A stretch of 47,097 bases of DNA from CAXSDR01 sp964236445 (lineage in GTDB: Bacteria > Actinomycetota > Actinomycetes > Motilibacterales > Motilibacteraceae): assembly GCA_964236445.1 (NCBI GenBank), contig CAXSDR010000016.1, positions 1 to 47,097 on the forward strand, read 5' to 3'. Each line of letters starts with the position of its first letter. The first letter of the stretch is position 1. This document shows positions 1 through 8,315 of this stretch, piece after piece. Under the pieces are notes generated by a model. That model had not been told where the DNA came from and ran no database searches. It saw only the letters and a program-made list of their open reading frames with translations. Position numbers and translations under genes: made by a program.

Positions 1-1758
1 CAGCAGCGCAACTGGATCAACGACCGCACCGCCTACACCCACGGCTACGGCTTCGTCGCAGCGCTGGGCAACGAGACCACGCCCGAGGGCGAGCCGGTCT
101 ACCTCGACCCCGACGCGGCGACCGGCCCGCTGAAGGTCGACAAGCCGCAGATCTACTTCGGCGAGAAGTCGCCGAACTACTCCGTCGTGGGCTCGCGCGC
201 CGGCGTCAGTCCGGTCGAGTTCGACGGCATCGGCACGTCGAACGAGACCTACACCACCTACGCGGGCAGCGGCGGCGTGCCGATCGGCTCGCTGATGCGC
301 CGGCTGCTCTATGCGACGAAGTACCGCGACGGGAACCTGCTGCTGTCCAACCGGGTCAACTCCGACTCGCGCATCCTGGACGACCGGCGGCCGCGGGAGC
401 GCGTGCAGAAGGCCGCGCCGTGGCTCAAGGTCGACGGCGACCCCTATCCCGCTGTGGTCGGCGGCCGGATCCTGTGGATCGTCGACGGCTACACCACCAG
501 CGACGCGTTCCCCTACTCCACGCGTACGACGCTCGGCGACGCCACGCAGGACGCGTTGACCGGCACTGTCTCGGTGGCCGCTCAGCGCAACGACGAGGTG
601 AACTACATCCGCAACTCGGTGAAGGCGACGGTCGATGCCTACGACGGCACGGTGACGCTCTACACCTGGGACACGCAGGACCCGGTCCTGAAGACATGGA
701 AGAAGGCCTTCCCGAAAACGGTGGAGGAGCGCGACGCCATCAGCCCCGAACTGCTGAGCCACCTGCGCTACCCGGAGGACATGTTCAAGGTGCAGCGCGA
801 GCTCTACTCTCGTTACCACATCGACGCGAACTCGCCCAAGTCGTTCTTCCAGGGTTCCGACTACTGGCGCGTGCCGACCGAGCCGGCCACGACCGCGAGC
901 GCGACGACGGCCGCCGTCACCCCCGCGGGCACGGACGACCAGCCGCCCTACTACTACACCGCGCAGGTGCCCGGATCCGATGCGCCTGCGTTCTCGCTGA
1001 ACACAACATTCACGTTCGCCGGCACCAACCAGAACCTCGCGGCTTTCATGTCGGTGGACAGCGACGCCACGAGCAAGACCTACGGGACGTTTCGCGTGCT
1101 CGAGGTCAGCGCGCCGTCGGTGAAGGGCCCGACGATCGCGCAGACCTTCTTCACGGCCAACAAGTCGGTCGCCGCCGTCATCGCCGTCCTCAGCCTGCGT
1201 ACGAAGGTCAACTACGGCAACCTGCTCGTCCTGCCCGTCGGTGGCGGGTTCCTCTACGTCGAGCCCGTCTACGTGCGCTCCAACGGCGGCACCGGAAATC
1301 CGCTGCTGCAGAAGGTGCTGGTCGGCTTCGGTGATGCGGTGGCGTTCGAGGACACGTTGCCGAAGGCTCTGCAGGTCCTGCTCGACACACAGGGCGCGTC
1401 GACCGGCGCCGAACTGCCGCCGCCGACCGGGACCGGCGCTCCGGCGCCCGGCACCGGGGCGCCCAGCGCAGCGCTGACGCAGGCGCTGGCCGACGCCCAG
1501 CAGGCTCTCGCCGACTCGCAGAAGGCGCTCGCCCGCACGCCGCAGGACTGGGCTGGCTATGGCGTAGCGCAGCAGCGACTCTCGGACGCGATCCGTCGGG
1601 CGCTGGCGCTCGGGCGCCCACCTGCATCCGGCGCCACGCCCACGGCGACGACGTCGCCCGCGCCGTCCGCAACCTCGCCGGCAGGTGCGCCGACAGCGAA
1701 GGCGTCGGCTGTCCCGTCGGCCTCGGCGCCCGCGGGTGCCACAGGCGCGACGGGCTGA
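1..1758 (+). CDS. UPF0182 family membrane protein, C-terminal part (5' end outside window)
   Basis: The reading frame is open from base 1 and continues to a TGA at 1756-1758, so only the last 585 residues are present. The sequence (NWINDRTAYTHGYGFVAA, then IYFGEKSPNYSVVG, then DPYPAVVGGRILWIVDGYTTSD) matches my knowledge of the C-terminal soluble half of the UPF0182/COG1615 family. These are large actinobacterial and cyanobacterial proteins with about seven N-terminal membrane helices, which would lie outside the window. The last 100 or so residues are rich in Ala, Pro, Gly and Thr and contain a short helical stretch (ALTQALADAQQALADSQ), a variable tail common in this family. The function is unknown. 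It is probably the last gene of its transcript, because the next feature is a tRNA. The internal ATG at 187 is not the true start. Confidence 0.93.
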   Translation, partial: QQRNWINDRTAYTHGYGFVAALGNETTPEGEPVYLDPDAATGPLKVDKPQIYFGEKSPNYSVVGSRAGVSPVEFDGIGTSNETYTTYAGSGGVPIGSLMRRLLYATKYRDGNLLLSNRVNSDSRILDDRRPRERVQKAAPWLKVDGDPYPAVVGGRILWIVDGYTTSDAFPYSTRTTLGDATQDALTGTVSVAAQRNDEVNYIRNSVKATVDAYDGTVTLYTWDTQDPVLKTWKKAFPKTVEERDAISPELLSHLRYPEDMFKVQRELYSRYHIDANSPKSFFQGSDYWRVPTEPATTASATTAAVTPAGTDDQPPYYYTAQVPGSDAPAFSLNTTFTFAGTNQNLAAFMSVDSDATSKTYGTFRVLEVSAPSVKGPTIAQTFFTANKSVAAVIAVLSLRTKVNYGNLLVLPVGGGFLYVEPVYVRSNGGTGNPLLQKVLVGFGDAVAFEDTLPKALQVLLDTQGASTGAELPPPTGTGAPAPGTGAPSAALTQALADAQQALADSQKALARTPQDWAGYGVAQQRLSDAIRRALALGRPPASGATPTATTSPAPSATSPAGAPTAKASAVPSASAPAGATGATG

Positions 1759-1812
1759 GCTCGGTCCCGGTTTGGCGGTCGACGCGCCCGTGGCGTAGGG
1801 TGAACTCACCGA

Positions 1813-1886
1813 CGCGGGGTGGAGCAGCTCGGTAGCTCGCTGGGCTCATAACCCAGAGGTCGCAGGTTCAAATCCTGCCCCCGCTA
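1813..1886 (+). tRNA. initiator tRNA-Met (anticodon CAT)
   Basis: A full cloverleaf can be folded: acceptor CGCGGGG/CCCCGCT, D-stem GAGC/GCTC, anticodon stem CTGGG/CCCAG around CTCATAA, and T-arm GCAGG-TTCAAAT-CCTGC. Two initiator hallmarks are visible: a mismatched first acceptor pair (C1 opposite U72) and three consecutive G:C pairs next to the anticodon loop. The discriminator base is A. CCA is not encoded (CGT follows), as is usual in actinobacteria. Confidence 0.97.
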
Positions 1887-1912
1887 CGTGTGGCGCTGGT
1901 TATGACAGTGTT

Positions 1913-1950
1913 CGTCGAAGGCCCCCAGGCTTGCCTGGGGGCCTTCGACG
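1913..1950 (+). terminator. strong hairpin downstream of tRNA-Met
   Basis: The arms at 1913-1930 and 1933-1950 are perfectly complementary over 18 nt (17 usable pairs with a CTTG loop) and begin 26 nt after the tRNA. There is only a weak T-tract (TTCT). It most likely ends the tRNA transcript and may also stop readthrough from the UPF0182 gene. Confidence 0.75.
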
Positions 1951-1990
1951 TTCTGCCATGGGGTTCCTGCGTGCGGTGTAGCCGGCGTTT

Positions 1991-2046
1991 GATCGCTCGA
2001 GGCTCTGGACACTGCCCGCATCTGCCTCTAGTTTCACAGAGCGATC
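1991..2046. repeat. 8-bp inverted repeat upstream of the propeller gene
   Basis: GATCGCTC (1991-1998) and GAGCGATC (2039-2046) flank a 40-nt stretch just upstream of the start at 2068. The position fits an operator for the following gene, but the spacing is long and chance occurrence is possible. Confidence 0.25.
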
Positions 2047-2067
2047 GACTCGCTACTGGAGGTCACT

Positions 2068-3360
2068 ATGCGCGTACGATGGTTCCTCGGTCTGCTGACG
2101 ACAGCCGGCCTGGTCCCGTTCGGTCTGCCGACGGCGACTCACGCAGCCGGTGCCGCCGACGCCACTACGACGTCGGGATCAGGCACCGCTACACCGTTCG
2201 CACGAGACCACAACGCCAACGACTTCCTGGCCGAGGTGTCGATCTCGGCAAATGGCCGCTTCGTGGCCTTCACCTCCAAAGACAGCACCCTGGTGCCCGG
2301 CGACACCAACGGTGTGGCCGACGTGTTCGTCCGTGACGTCAAGGCAGAACGCACCATGATCGTGAGCGCCGCAGGTTCCGGGGTGCCGGCGTCGGCACAG
2401 TCGAGCGCGCCGTCGATCTCCGACGACGGGCGCTACGTCGCGTTCGCCTCGCAGACGGGATCCGTCGTCGGCGACACCGTGACCTCGCGCACGGACCTCT
2501 TCGTTCGTGACATCGTCGCCGGCACCACGACGCGGGTTGCGCTGCCCGCCGTGCCGTCCATCTCCTTTAGCGACACTCCAGCGCTCTCGGGCAACGGCCG
2601 TTTCGTCACCTACGCCGTCAGGGCCGACTTCGCCCCGGACACCGCCTACTTGCACTCCCAGGTCTACCGGACCGAGCTCGCAACGGGCAACGTGAGTCTC
2701 GTCAGCGCCACGAGCTCGGGCGTGATGGGCGATGACGGCTCGTATGACCCGGCCATCAGCGACGACGGCAACCTGGTCGTCTTCGCGTCGGCAGCCCCGA
2801 ATCTGAGCCACACCTACTGGGCTTTCCAGCTGTATCTCAAGAACATGACCACCGGCACGGTTCGTCAGGTCGGCGTCGCTCCTTACGGCGGCAGCCCTGG
2901 TGGTGCCCCTCCCCTGCACCCGGCGATCTCCGGACGTGGCGGCGACCTGGCATATGAGCAGTTCGCCAACTACGACGACTACATGTCGGGCGTCTACCGC
3001 AGGCCCGTCGTCGCCACGGACCTCATTCGAGGCGGCGAGCGCGAACTCGGCCTCACCGCCGACATCACGGTCTCCGGCACTGCCGAACACCCCTCGCTGT
3101 CCGAGCACGGAATCGATCTCGTCTACGACTCCGACTCCCCGGATGTCGTCGCCAACGACCCCGACGGCACGGCGCCGGACGTGTTCCTCACCGACCTCCG
3201 ACCCGGGGGACTCACGACACTGCTCGTCGCCAACGCAGAGAACCCCGCGATCTCCGACAGCGGCAGATATGTCGCTTACGTCACGTACGCCGCCCGGGTG
3301 CCCCACATCTGGCGACGCGACGTGCACAGCAGCGCCACGCTGCAGGTCGACGTCCCGTGA
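2068..3360 (+). CDS. secreted TolB/WD40-like beta-propeller protein
   Basis: A 430-residue protein with a typical Sec signal peptide: MRVRW, a hydrophobic core, and Ala-rich cleavage region THAAGA near residue 28. The rest consists of about six repeats of the PD40/TolB type, each built around 'ISxDGRYVAFxS' followed by 'DVFVRDxxxGTT' (for example SISDDGRYVAFAS, AISDDGNLVVFAS, AISDSGRYVAYVT). These blades predict a secreted or cell-wall propeller, probably a binding or scaffold module rather than a true Tol-system component, since no tol genes are nearby. The ATG at 2068 is supported by GGAGG at 2058-2062. The gene stands alone between the tRNA and the microprotein pair. Confidence 0.85.
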   Translation: MRVRWFLGLLTTAGLVPFGLPTATHAAGAADATTTSGSGTATPFARDHNANDFLAEVSISANGRFVAFTSKDSTLVPGDTNGVADVFVRDVKAERTMIVSAAGSGVPASAQSSAPSISDDGRYVAFASQTGSVVGDTVTSRTDLFVRDIVAGTTTRVALPAVPSISFSDTPALSGNGRFVTYAVRADFAPDTAYLHSQVYRTELATGNVSLVSATSSGVMGDDGSYDPAISDDGNLVVFASAAPNLSHTYWAFQLYLKNMTTGTVRQVGVAPYGGSPGGAPPLHPAISGRGGDLAYEQFANYDDYMSGVYRRPVVATDLIRGGERELGLTADITVSGTAEHPSLSEHGIDLVYDSDSPDVVANDPDGTAPDVFLTDLRPGGLTTLLVANAENPAISDSGRYVAYVTYAARVPHIWRRDVHSSATLQVDVP

Positions 3361-3415
3361 CATGCGCCTGCCGTGCGCACGGGGCGTTGACGTCCATGAG
3401 GTGAACGAGATGGTC

Positions 3416-3507
3416 TCTTAGCCGAACGTGGGCACTCTTAGCGCTTGCAGGACCCGGTCGCCTCCCGCTTCCTGCGTGACTTCCCGATGGCAGAGACGCG
3501 TCTTAGC
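3416..3507 (+). promoter_or_regulatory. three TCTTAGC direct repeats upstream of the microprotein/LuxR unit
   Basis: The heptamer TCTTAGC occurs at 3416-3422, 3436-3442 and 3501-3507 in the 184-nt gap before the gene at 3545. The first two are 20 nt apart, about two helical turns, which would put them on one face of the DNA. They may be binding sites for a regulator such as the LuxR protein encoded downstream. This is inferred from pattern and position only. Confidence 0.3.
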
Positions 3508-3544
3508 CCGAGTGTGGAAGGCACCAGACAATCGGGAGCCGACC

Positions 3545-3766
3545 ATGAGCATTACCTCACTCGTCCTGCACGACGCGGAGCTGGCCTACCGCCGCGAACG
3601 TGCCGTCTCCACCTTCGCGCGTGTCGGGCGCCGCGGGTGGCGCGTACGTCTCGGCTTGGCCGATGCACCGGCCAGTCCCGTGCTCGGCACTCGCCCGGCG
3701 ACGGCGACGCGTTCTGCTGCGCCCGCGCCGGCCCGGCAAATCGGCGTGACAGGGGAGCGTCGATGA
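3545..3766 (+). CDS. microprotein A, 73 aa, upstream of LuxR regulator
   Basis: ATG at 3545 follows GGGAG (3534-3538). The product, starting MSITSLVLHDAELAYRRERA, is basic and has no signal peptide or membrane helix. Its stop overlaps the next start (ATGA at 3763-3766), so the two are translationally coupled. The segment LHDAELAYRRERAV resembles YQQSEMTHRRQQAV in the next gene, suggesting a tandem duplication. I do not recognise the family. Strong codon bias, the ribosome binding site and the coupling argue that it is real; its shortness leaves some doubt. Confidence 0.55.
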   Translation: MSITSLVLHDAELAYRRERAVSTFARVGRRGWRVRLGLADAPASPVLGTRPATATRSAAPAPARQIGVTGERR

Positions 3767-3969
3767 CCGTGCCGAGCTGGGTCTACCAGCAGAGCGAGAT
3801 GACCCACCGCCGCCAGCAGGCGGTCCGCAGCGGCGCGCCGTTGCGGTGGCGGAAGGGGCGGCGTACGTCCACCGAGCCGAGCGCTCGCCGCTGGCGTCGC
3901 TGGGTTGCCGCGCTCGGACCGGTGTCCGGCGAGGGTGTCGGCGGCCGGCCTACTGCGCCGTCGAGGTGA
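3763..3969 (+). CDS. microprotein B, 68 aa, similar to microprotein A
   Basis: ATG at 3763 lies inside the preceding stop (ATGA) and is preceded by GGGGAG (3753-3758). The protein begins MTVPSWVYQQSEMTHRRQQA and is strongly basic after residue 20 (RWRKGRRTS, RRWRRW), compatible with nucleic-acid or ribosome binding. It shares the pattern E-(L/M)-x-(Y/H)-RR-(E/Q)-(R/Q)-AV with microprotein A. The LuxR regulator begins 26-41 nt downstream, so the three are probably co-transcribed. Function unknown. Confidence 0.5.
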   Translation: MTVPSWVYQQSEMTHRRQQAVRSGAPLRWRKGRRTSTEPSARRWRRWVAALGPVSGEGVGGRPTAPSR

Positions 3970-3995
3970 TCGGCAGAACACAGGGGACTCTGTCG

Positions 3996-6875
3996 GTGGC
4001 GACTGCCACCATGGACCTCGTGGCAACGCACGGAGGTCCGCTGGTCGGTCGCGACGTCGAGCTGTCGACGCTGACCGCCGCGCTCGCCGCCGCCGCCGAG
4101 GGAGCACCCGGAGCCGTCCTGGTCTCCGGCGACGCGGGAGCCGGCAAGACCCGGCTCCTGACCGCTCTCGCGGAGCAAGCGGCTGCTGCGGGCGACACGG
4201 TCCTCATCGGCCACTGTCCCAACCTCGGCAGTCTCGGGCTCCCCTATCTCCCGTTCAGCGAGGCACTCGAAGGGCTCGGCGTCGGGCGGGCGGTGACCGA
4301 CGCCGGCCAGGACGACGTGGGGCAGCTGCGACTGTTCGACACCGTGGCCCGCACCCTGAGCGACGCGGCTCGCGAGCGCCCTGTCCTGCTGATCGTCGAG
4401 GACCTCCACTGGTCCGACCAGTCGACCTTGCACCTGATCGCCTTCCTGCTCGCGCGCGTCCGTGACGAGCGGCTGCTCTTCGTCGGCTCCTACCGCAACG
4501 ATGACCTTCACCGACGCCACCCACTGCGCCCGCTCATCACCGAGCTGACCCGGCTGCCGCACGTGCAGCGGCTCGACCTCGCGCCGTTCCAGGCCGATGA
4601 CATGGCGGCCTATCTCAAGTCGCTGCGGGGGGCGCCCGTTCCGGTGTCCACCGTCTTGCGCATCCTCGACCGGTCCGGCGGCAACGCCTACTTCGCTCAG
4701 GAGCTGCTCGAGGGTGAGCAGGAGGGCCGATCCGAGCTGCCGCCCGCCCTCGCCGACGTGCTCCTGGGACGCGTCGAGACACTTGCACCCGATGGTCAGC
4801 TGGTCGCTCGTGCCGCGTCTGCCGCCGGCCGGCGGGTGGAGCACGGCCTGCTCCGTCGCGTGAGCGGTCTGCGCGACGATGCGCTGGAGCAGGCGTTGCG
4901 CGAGGCTGTGCTCCAGCACGTCCTCGTCCCCGAGGGCCGGGAGAGCTTCGGGTTCCGCCACGCGCTGCTGCAGGAGGCGATCTACGCCGATCTGCTGCCG
5001 GGAGAGCGTGGCCGACTGCACGGCGCCTACGCCGAGGCGATCGAGGCGAGCGGTGGTCCGGCAGCCCTGCTGGCTCACCACCGGGTGGAGAGCCACGACG
5101 TCGTGGGTGCGCTCGTCGCCTCGGTCCTCGCCGCCGACGAGGCCGAGCGCCTGCACGCCCCGGTCGAGGCGTGGCAACAGCTCGAGCGTGCGCTGCGGCT
5201 CTGGGACGCCGTCCCGGACGCGGCCCATCGGGTGGGTGTCGATCTCGTCGAGCTGACGATGCGGGCCGCGGGTGCGGCGAGCCGGGCGGGGGAGCTTCAT
5301 CGTGCGATCGCCCTGGCGCGGTCTGCCGTGGATTTCGGCGGGGCTGCCGACGCCGAGGTCAAGGCCACGATGCTGCACCGGCTGGCGGGGCACCTGCTCA
5401 ACGCCGACCAGGAACGCGCGGCCGTCGTCGCGGCCGAGGAGGCCGTACGCCTCGCTCCACCGAGCACGCACGCTGCCGTCTGGAGCGCGGCAGCGGCGGC
5501 CCGGGCGCTGCGCTGCGTGGGCGAGATCGCGCGGTCTGCCGCGTTGGCGCAGTGCGCGCGAGACGAGGCGGTCGCGTTCGACCTGCCCGGTGCCGAGGCA
5601 GACGCACTCGTGACGCTGGCGACCATCGCCAGCCGCGAGGGTCGCGCCAAGGACAGCGACGCGATGCTGGCCGTCGCCGTGGTGCGGGCCCGTGTCGCCG
5701 GACACGTCGTCACCGAGATGCGGGCGACCTTCAACGTGGCCCTCTCGCGCTACGACGCCTGCGACATCGCCGGCACCATCGAGGTCTGTGGCCCGGCGTT
5801 GCAGCGGTGCGCCGATCTGGGCGTGACCTGGAGCCCGTACGGTCTCGAGATCCGGACCCTGCTCGTCACGGCGCTCTACGTCGCCGGAGACTGGCCAGCC
5901 AGTGTGCGGGCCGCGGCACTGGCCAGTGACCGTCCGCCCGACGCGATGGCCGCACGGCTGACCGCCGCGTCCCTGCAGGCGGCGGTCGGGTCCGGCTCGC
6001 CCACGGCAGGCGAGAGCGTCCGCGCGCTCGAGGGCGCCTGGCACCACGACCCGATGATCGCCATCCTGGCCGGTGGTCACGAAGCGGAGCTGCTGCGCTG
6101 GCAGGGCAGGCCGGCTGAAGCCTCGGCCGTCATCGAGCGCGTCGTGGGCTATGTCGATGACGTCTGGGACCCGCTGTTCCTCGCCGGAATCTGGCTCTGC
6201 GCCGTTGGGCTCTCAGCAGTGGGCGACCTCGCGCAGCAGTCGCGACTGGCGCGTGACGTTGCGGCGACCAGGCGGGCCGTCGACGATGCGTCCGAGCTGC
6301 TGGACCGGGCCCGCACGACTGCGGCCAAGGGCGTCCCGCAGCGCAGCGTCGAGCTCGGGCCCGAAGGCAAGGCATGGCTGCTGCGTGCCGAGGCCGAGCA
6401 CACTCGCGCGGTCGGCAATGATGACCCCGCAGCGTGGAGCGCCGCCCGAGCTGCGTTCGGCTATGGACATCGCTATGAGCAGGCCCGTTGCGCAGGCGGG
6501 CTGGCCGAGGCGCTCGTGGCGCACAGCCGCCGCGACGAGGCCAAGGTGGTCCTCGGCGAGGCGCTCGACGAAGCACGTGCGCTTGGGGCGCTGCCGCTGC
6601 AGTTGGCCCTTGATCTGCTGGCGAAGCGGGCGGGGCTCGAAGCAGGTGCGCCGCCGCGGGCCGCCCTCGGAGCCCTGACCCGTCGCGAGCTCGAGGTCCT
6701 CGAGCTGCTGGCCCAGGGGTGCACCAACAAGCAGATCGGCGAGCGGCTCTTCATGTCGGAGAAGACCGCGAGCGTGCACGTCTCGCGCATCGCCGCCAAG
6801 CTCGGCGCTGCGGGGCGCACGGAGGCGGTGTCGATGGCCCACCGGGCGGGCCTGTTGGAGGACAAGAGCCGCTGA
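3996..6875 (+). CDS. LAL-type LuxR family transcriptional regulator with N-terminal AAA ATPase
   Basis: A protein of about 959 residues with the layout of large ATP-binding LuxR (LAL/MalT-like) regulators. The N-terminal ATPase carries a Walker A motif GDAGAGKT (about residue 45) and a Walker B region VLLIVEDLHWSD. A long Ala/Leu-rich helical-repeat middle follows. The extreme C-terminus is a LuxR/GerE helix-turn-helix (LTRRELEVLELLAQGCTNKQ, then MSEKTASVHVSRI). It should be a DNA-binding activator that responds to an unknown ligand through ATP binding. I chose GTG 3996 because AGGGGAC (3982-3988) lies 7-8 nt upstream; ATG 4011 is the alternative. An in-frame ATG at 3846 would overlap microprotein B and is unlikely. 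Its targets are not evident; the upstream microproteins are the nearest candidates. Confidence 0.92.
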   Translation: MATATMDLVATHGGPLVGRDVELSTLTAALAAAAEGAPGAVLVSGDAGAGKTRLLTALAEQAAAAGDTVLIGHCPNLGSLGLPYLPFSEALEGLGVGRAVTDAGQDDVGQLRLFDTVARTLSDAARERPVLLIVEDLHWSDQSTLHLIAFLLARVRDERLLFVGSYRNDDLHRRHPLRPLITELTRLPHVQRLDLAPFQADDMAAYLKSLRGAPVPVSTVLRILDRSGGNAYFAQELLEGEQEGRSELPPALADVLLGRVETLAPDGQLVARAASAAGRRVEHGLLRRVSGLRDDALEQALREAVLQHVLVPEGRESFGFRHALLQEAIYADLLPGERGRLHGAYAEAIEASGGPAALLAHHRVESHDVVGALVASVLAADEAERLHAPVEAWQQLERALRLWDAVPDAAHRVGVDLVELTMRAAGAASRAGELHRAIALARSAVDFGGAADAEVKATMLHRLAGHLLNADQERAAVVAAEEAVRLAPPSTHAAVWSAAAAARALRCVGEIARSAALAQCARDEAVAFDLPGAEADALVTLATIASREGRAKDSDAMLAVAVVRARVAGHVVTEMRATFNVALSRYDACDIAGTIEVCGPALQRCADLGVTWSPYGLEIRTLLVTALYVAGDWPASVRAAALASDRPPDAMAARLTAASLQAAVGSGSPTAGESVRALEGAWHHDPMIAILAGGHEAELLRWQGRPAEASAVIERVVGYVDDVWDPLFLAGIWLCAVGLSAVGDLAQQSRLARDVAATRRAVDDASELLDRARTTAAKGVPQRSVELGPEGKAWLLRAEAEHTRAVGNDDPAAWSAARAAFGYGHRYEQARCAGGLAEALVAHSRRDEAKVVLGEALDEARALGALPLQLALDLLAKRAGLEAGAPPRAALGALTRRELEVLELLAQGCTNKQIGERLFMSEKTASVHVSRIAAKLGAAGRTEAVSMAHRAGLLEDKSR

Positions 6876-7285
6876 GCCCAATGACTGCACACGCCCGGGG
6901 CGCCATCGCGCCTTCGGGCCACCGCATCATGGAACCGAGCCGCCGGTCGGACCTGAAAAGCTTCGGAACCGTCGAAAGCGGGTGACAGCCAGGGCTGCGT
7001 CGCTGACGGCGTCGGGCTCCGCCGCCGACGCATAACGGCGGCGACTGGCCTGGCTGGGCAGCGAAAACCATCCGGCATCCCGGATCAGGCATCGTGGTTG
7101 CCTTGATGACTGGGTCAGCGCGGCCGTCGAGCTGTCCTGTCCTACGCAGCAGGCGTCCGACGGCACCGCTTGTCCGGGCGGGCGAAGCGCGCCAAGCCGC
7201 CAGGACACGTAGGGGGCGCACCTCGTGGGCGCCAGCCGCCTGCAGAGCAGCATGGCGCCTCCGGCGCCTGGTCTACGGTGCGGTG
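6876..7285. other. non-coding gap between LuxR regulator and IMP cyclohydrolase-like gene
   Basis: About 410 nt with no convincing gene on either strand. The open frame on the plus strand from 7094 is a low-complexity upstream extension of the next gene. A modest hairpin (GCGTCGG 7009-7015 / CCGACGC 7025-7031) is present without a T-tract. The regulatory region of the next gene should lie here. Confidence 0.5.
7274..7279 (+). promoter_or_regulatory. putative -10 element for a leaderless transcript
   Basis: TACGGT (TANNNT type) ends 6 nt before the GTG at 7286. That is the geometry of actinobacterial leaderless mRNAs, where the start codon is the first base of the message. No clear -35 element and no Shine-Dalgarno sequence are visible. 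Confidence 0.35.
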
Positions 7286-7975
7286 GTGGAGAGCGTGACA
7301 CACGTCCTGGTCGAGCGGGGCTATCCAGGTCGAGGCCTGCTGGCGACGAGGACAGGCGACGGGTTGCTGTGGTTTGCGTATTTCCTCACTGGTCGCAGCG
7401 CCGGCTCGCGCAGCCGCGAGCTGGTCGTTCTCGACAACGGCGACGTGCAGGTTCGTGACACCGGTGACCGGCCATACGATTCGCTGCGGCACTACACCGC
7501 GGTCGCCCGCCGCGGCTCCTGGTGCGTGGTAGGCAACGGGGACCAGGTCGTGCCGCTGGCTGAGGATCTGGCAGCGGGCGTCGGTGAGCTGCAGGCGGCG
7601 AGCAGGCACTCCTATGAGCCGGATCCACCGATTCACACCTCCCGCATCTGGTTGGCTCACTCCAGCGCCTCCGCCTCGGACTGTCTGGTCGGCTCTGCAC
7701 GCCGCAGCGTCCGTGGCGGCGACGGCGCCGACCGGACCCTGCTCGACGTGGCGCAGCTGACGACCGGGACGGGCGTGCTCATGACGACGTACGACGGATC
7801 GGTCACCGACGTCCGGGGCACGTCCGCTGCGCTGGACGTGGTGGTGCTGGCTGCCTCGGGCGAGGAACTGCTCGCGGAGATCTGGGCTGCGCTGAACCCG
7901 GCTCGCAGAGTGGCAGCCGTGATCCTGCGCCCTGACCGGCACGCGAGCCCTGCCTTGTTCGTCGGGGCCGACTGA
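7286..7975 (+). CDS. IMP cyclohydrolase-like protein (PurO fold)
   Basis: A 229-residue product. The N-terminal motif YPGRGLLATRTGDGLLWFAY followed by FLTGRSAGSRSREL resembles bacterial members of the IMP cyclohydrolase-like family (PF07826), whose archaeal relative PurO closes the purine ring from FAICAR to IMP. Bacteria normally use PurH for this step, so a moonlighting or different nucleotide-related role is possible. Two adjacent GTG codons (7283, 7286) are candidate starts; the family-like sequence begins right after them, and the frame upstream is poor. No purine genes are nearby and the gene appears monocistronic. It converges on the minus-strand SNF2 unit. Confidence 0.7.
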   Translation: MESVTHVLVERGYPGRGLLATRTGDGLLWFAYFLTGRSAGSRSRELVVLDNGDVQVRDTGDRPYDSLRHYTAVARRGSWCVVGNGDQVVPLAEDLAAGVGELQAASRHSYEPDPPIHTSRIWLAHSSASASDCLVGSARRSVRGGDGADRTLLDVAQLTTGTGVLMTTYDGSVTDVRGTSAALDVVVLAASGEELLAEIWAALNPARRVAAVILRPDRHASPALFVGAD

Positions 7976-8105
7976 CACCGCGGGATGATGCCTTCGCCGT
8001 CCGTGCGCGTGCACCGGCACGCAGTGGCTGGCGGTCCCCAGCTCTGAGCTCGTCGCCGATGAACGAGATTGCGCTCTCAGTGAGGAGGAGGCCCGTCCGC
8101 CCCGG

Positions 8106-8315
8106 TCACGCCTCAGCCGAGCCCTCGCGGAGCGTGTCATACACCGGCTGCAGCAGATCGGCGAGGTTGCGCCCCTGCACCGTGATCTGTGGACGTCCGA
8201 GGCGTTCGAGCGGCGTCTTCGCGGTGTCGGGTCGCGCACGCGCGGAAGCTTCCTGCGGCTCCGGTCCGGCGAACCAGAACCGGTCCAGGCACTCCTCGAG
8301 CGGCGGCTCGCTCAC
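8106..8315 (-). CDS. small 69-aa protein coupled to SNF2 helicase, possible SWIM-protein remnant
   Basis: The GTG at 8315-8313 overlaps the helicase stop as GTGA (8312-8315), so it is the last gene of that unit. The product begins VSEPPLEECLDRFWFAGPEP and ends with NLADLLQPVYDTLREG. In many actinobacteria the gene after this type of helicase encodes a SWIM zinc-finger protein whose C-terminus has an 'FW..GP' segment and an 'LxxxLxPVY' ending. This product looks like only that tail: there is no CxCx(n)CxH motif. It may be a reduced partner protein or a remnant of a deletion. The homology is from memory and uncertain. Confidence 0.6.
   Translation of the reverse strand: MSEPPLEECLDRFWFAGPEPQEASARARPDTAKTPLERLGRPQITVQGRNLADLLQPVYDTLREGSAEA

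Noticed and set aside
3783..6080. A 765-codon open frame on the minus strand opposite the LuxR regulator
   Set aside because: It mirrors the plus-strand gene in a GC-rich region, has a low-complexity Arg/Gly/Asp composition and no domain, and lacks a ribosome site.
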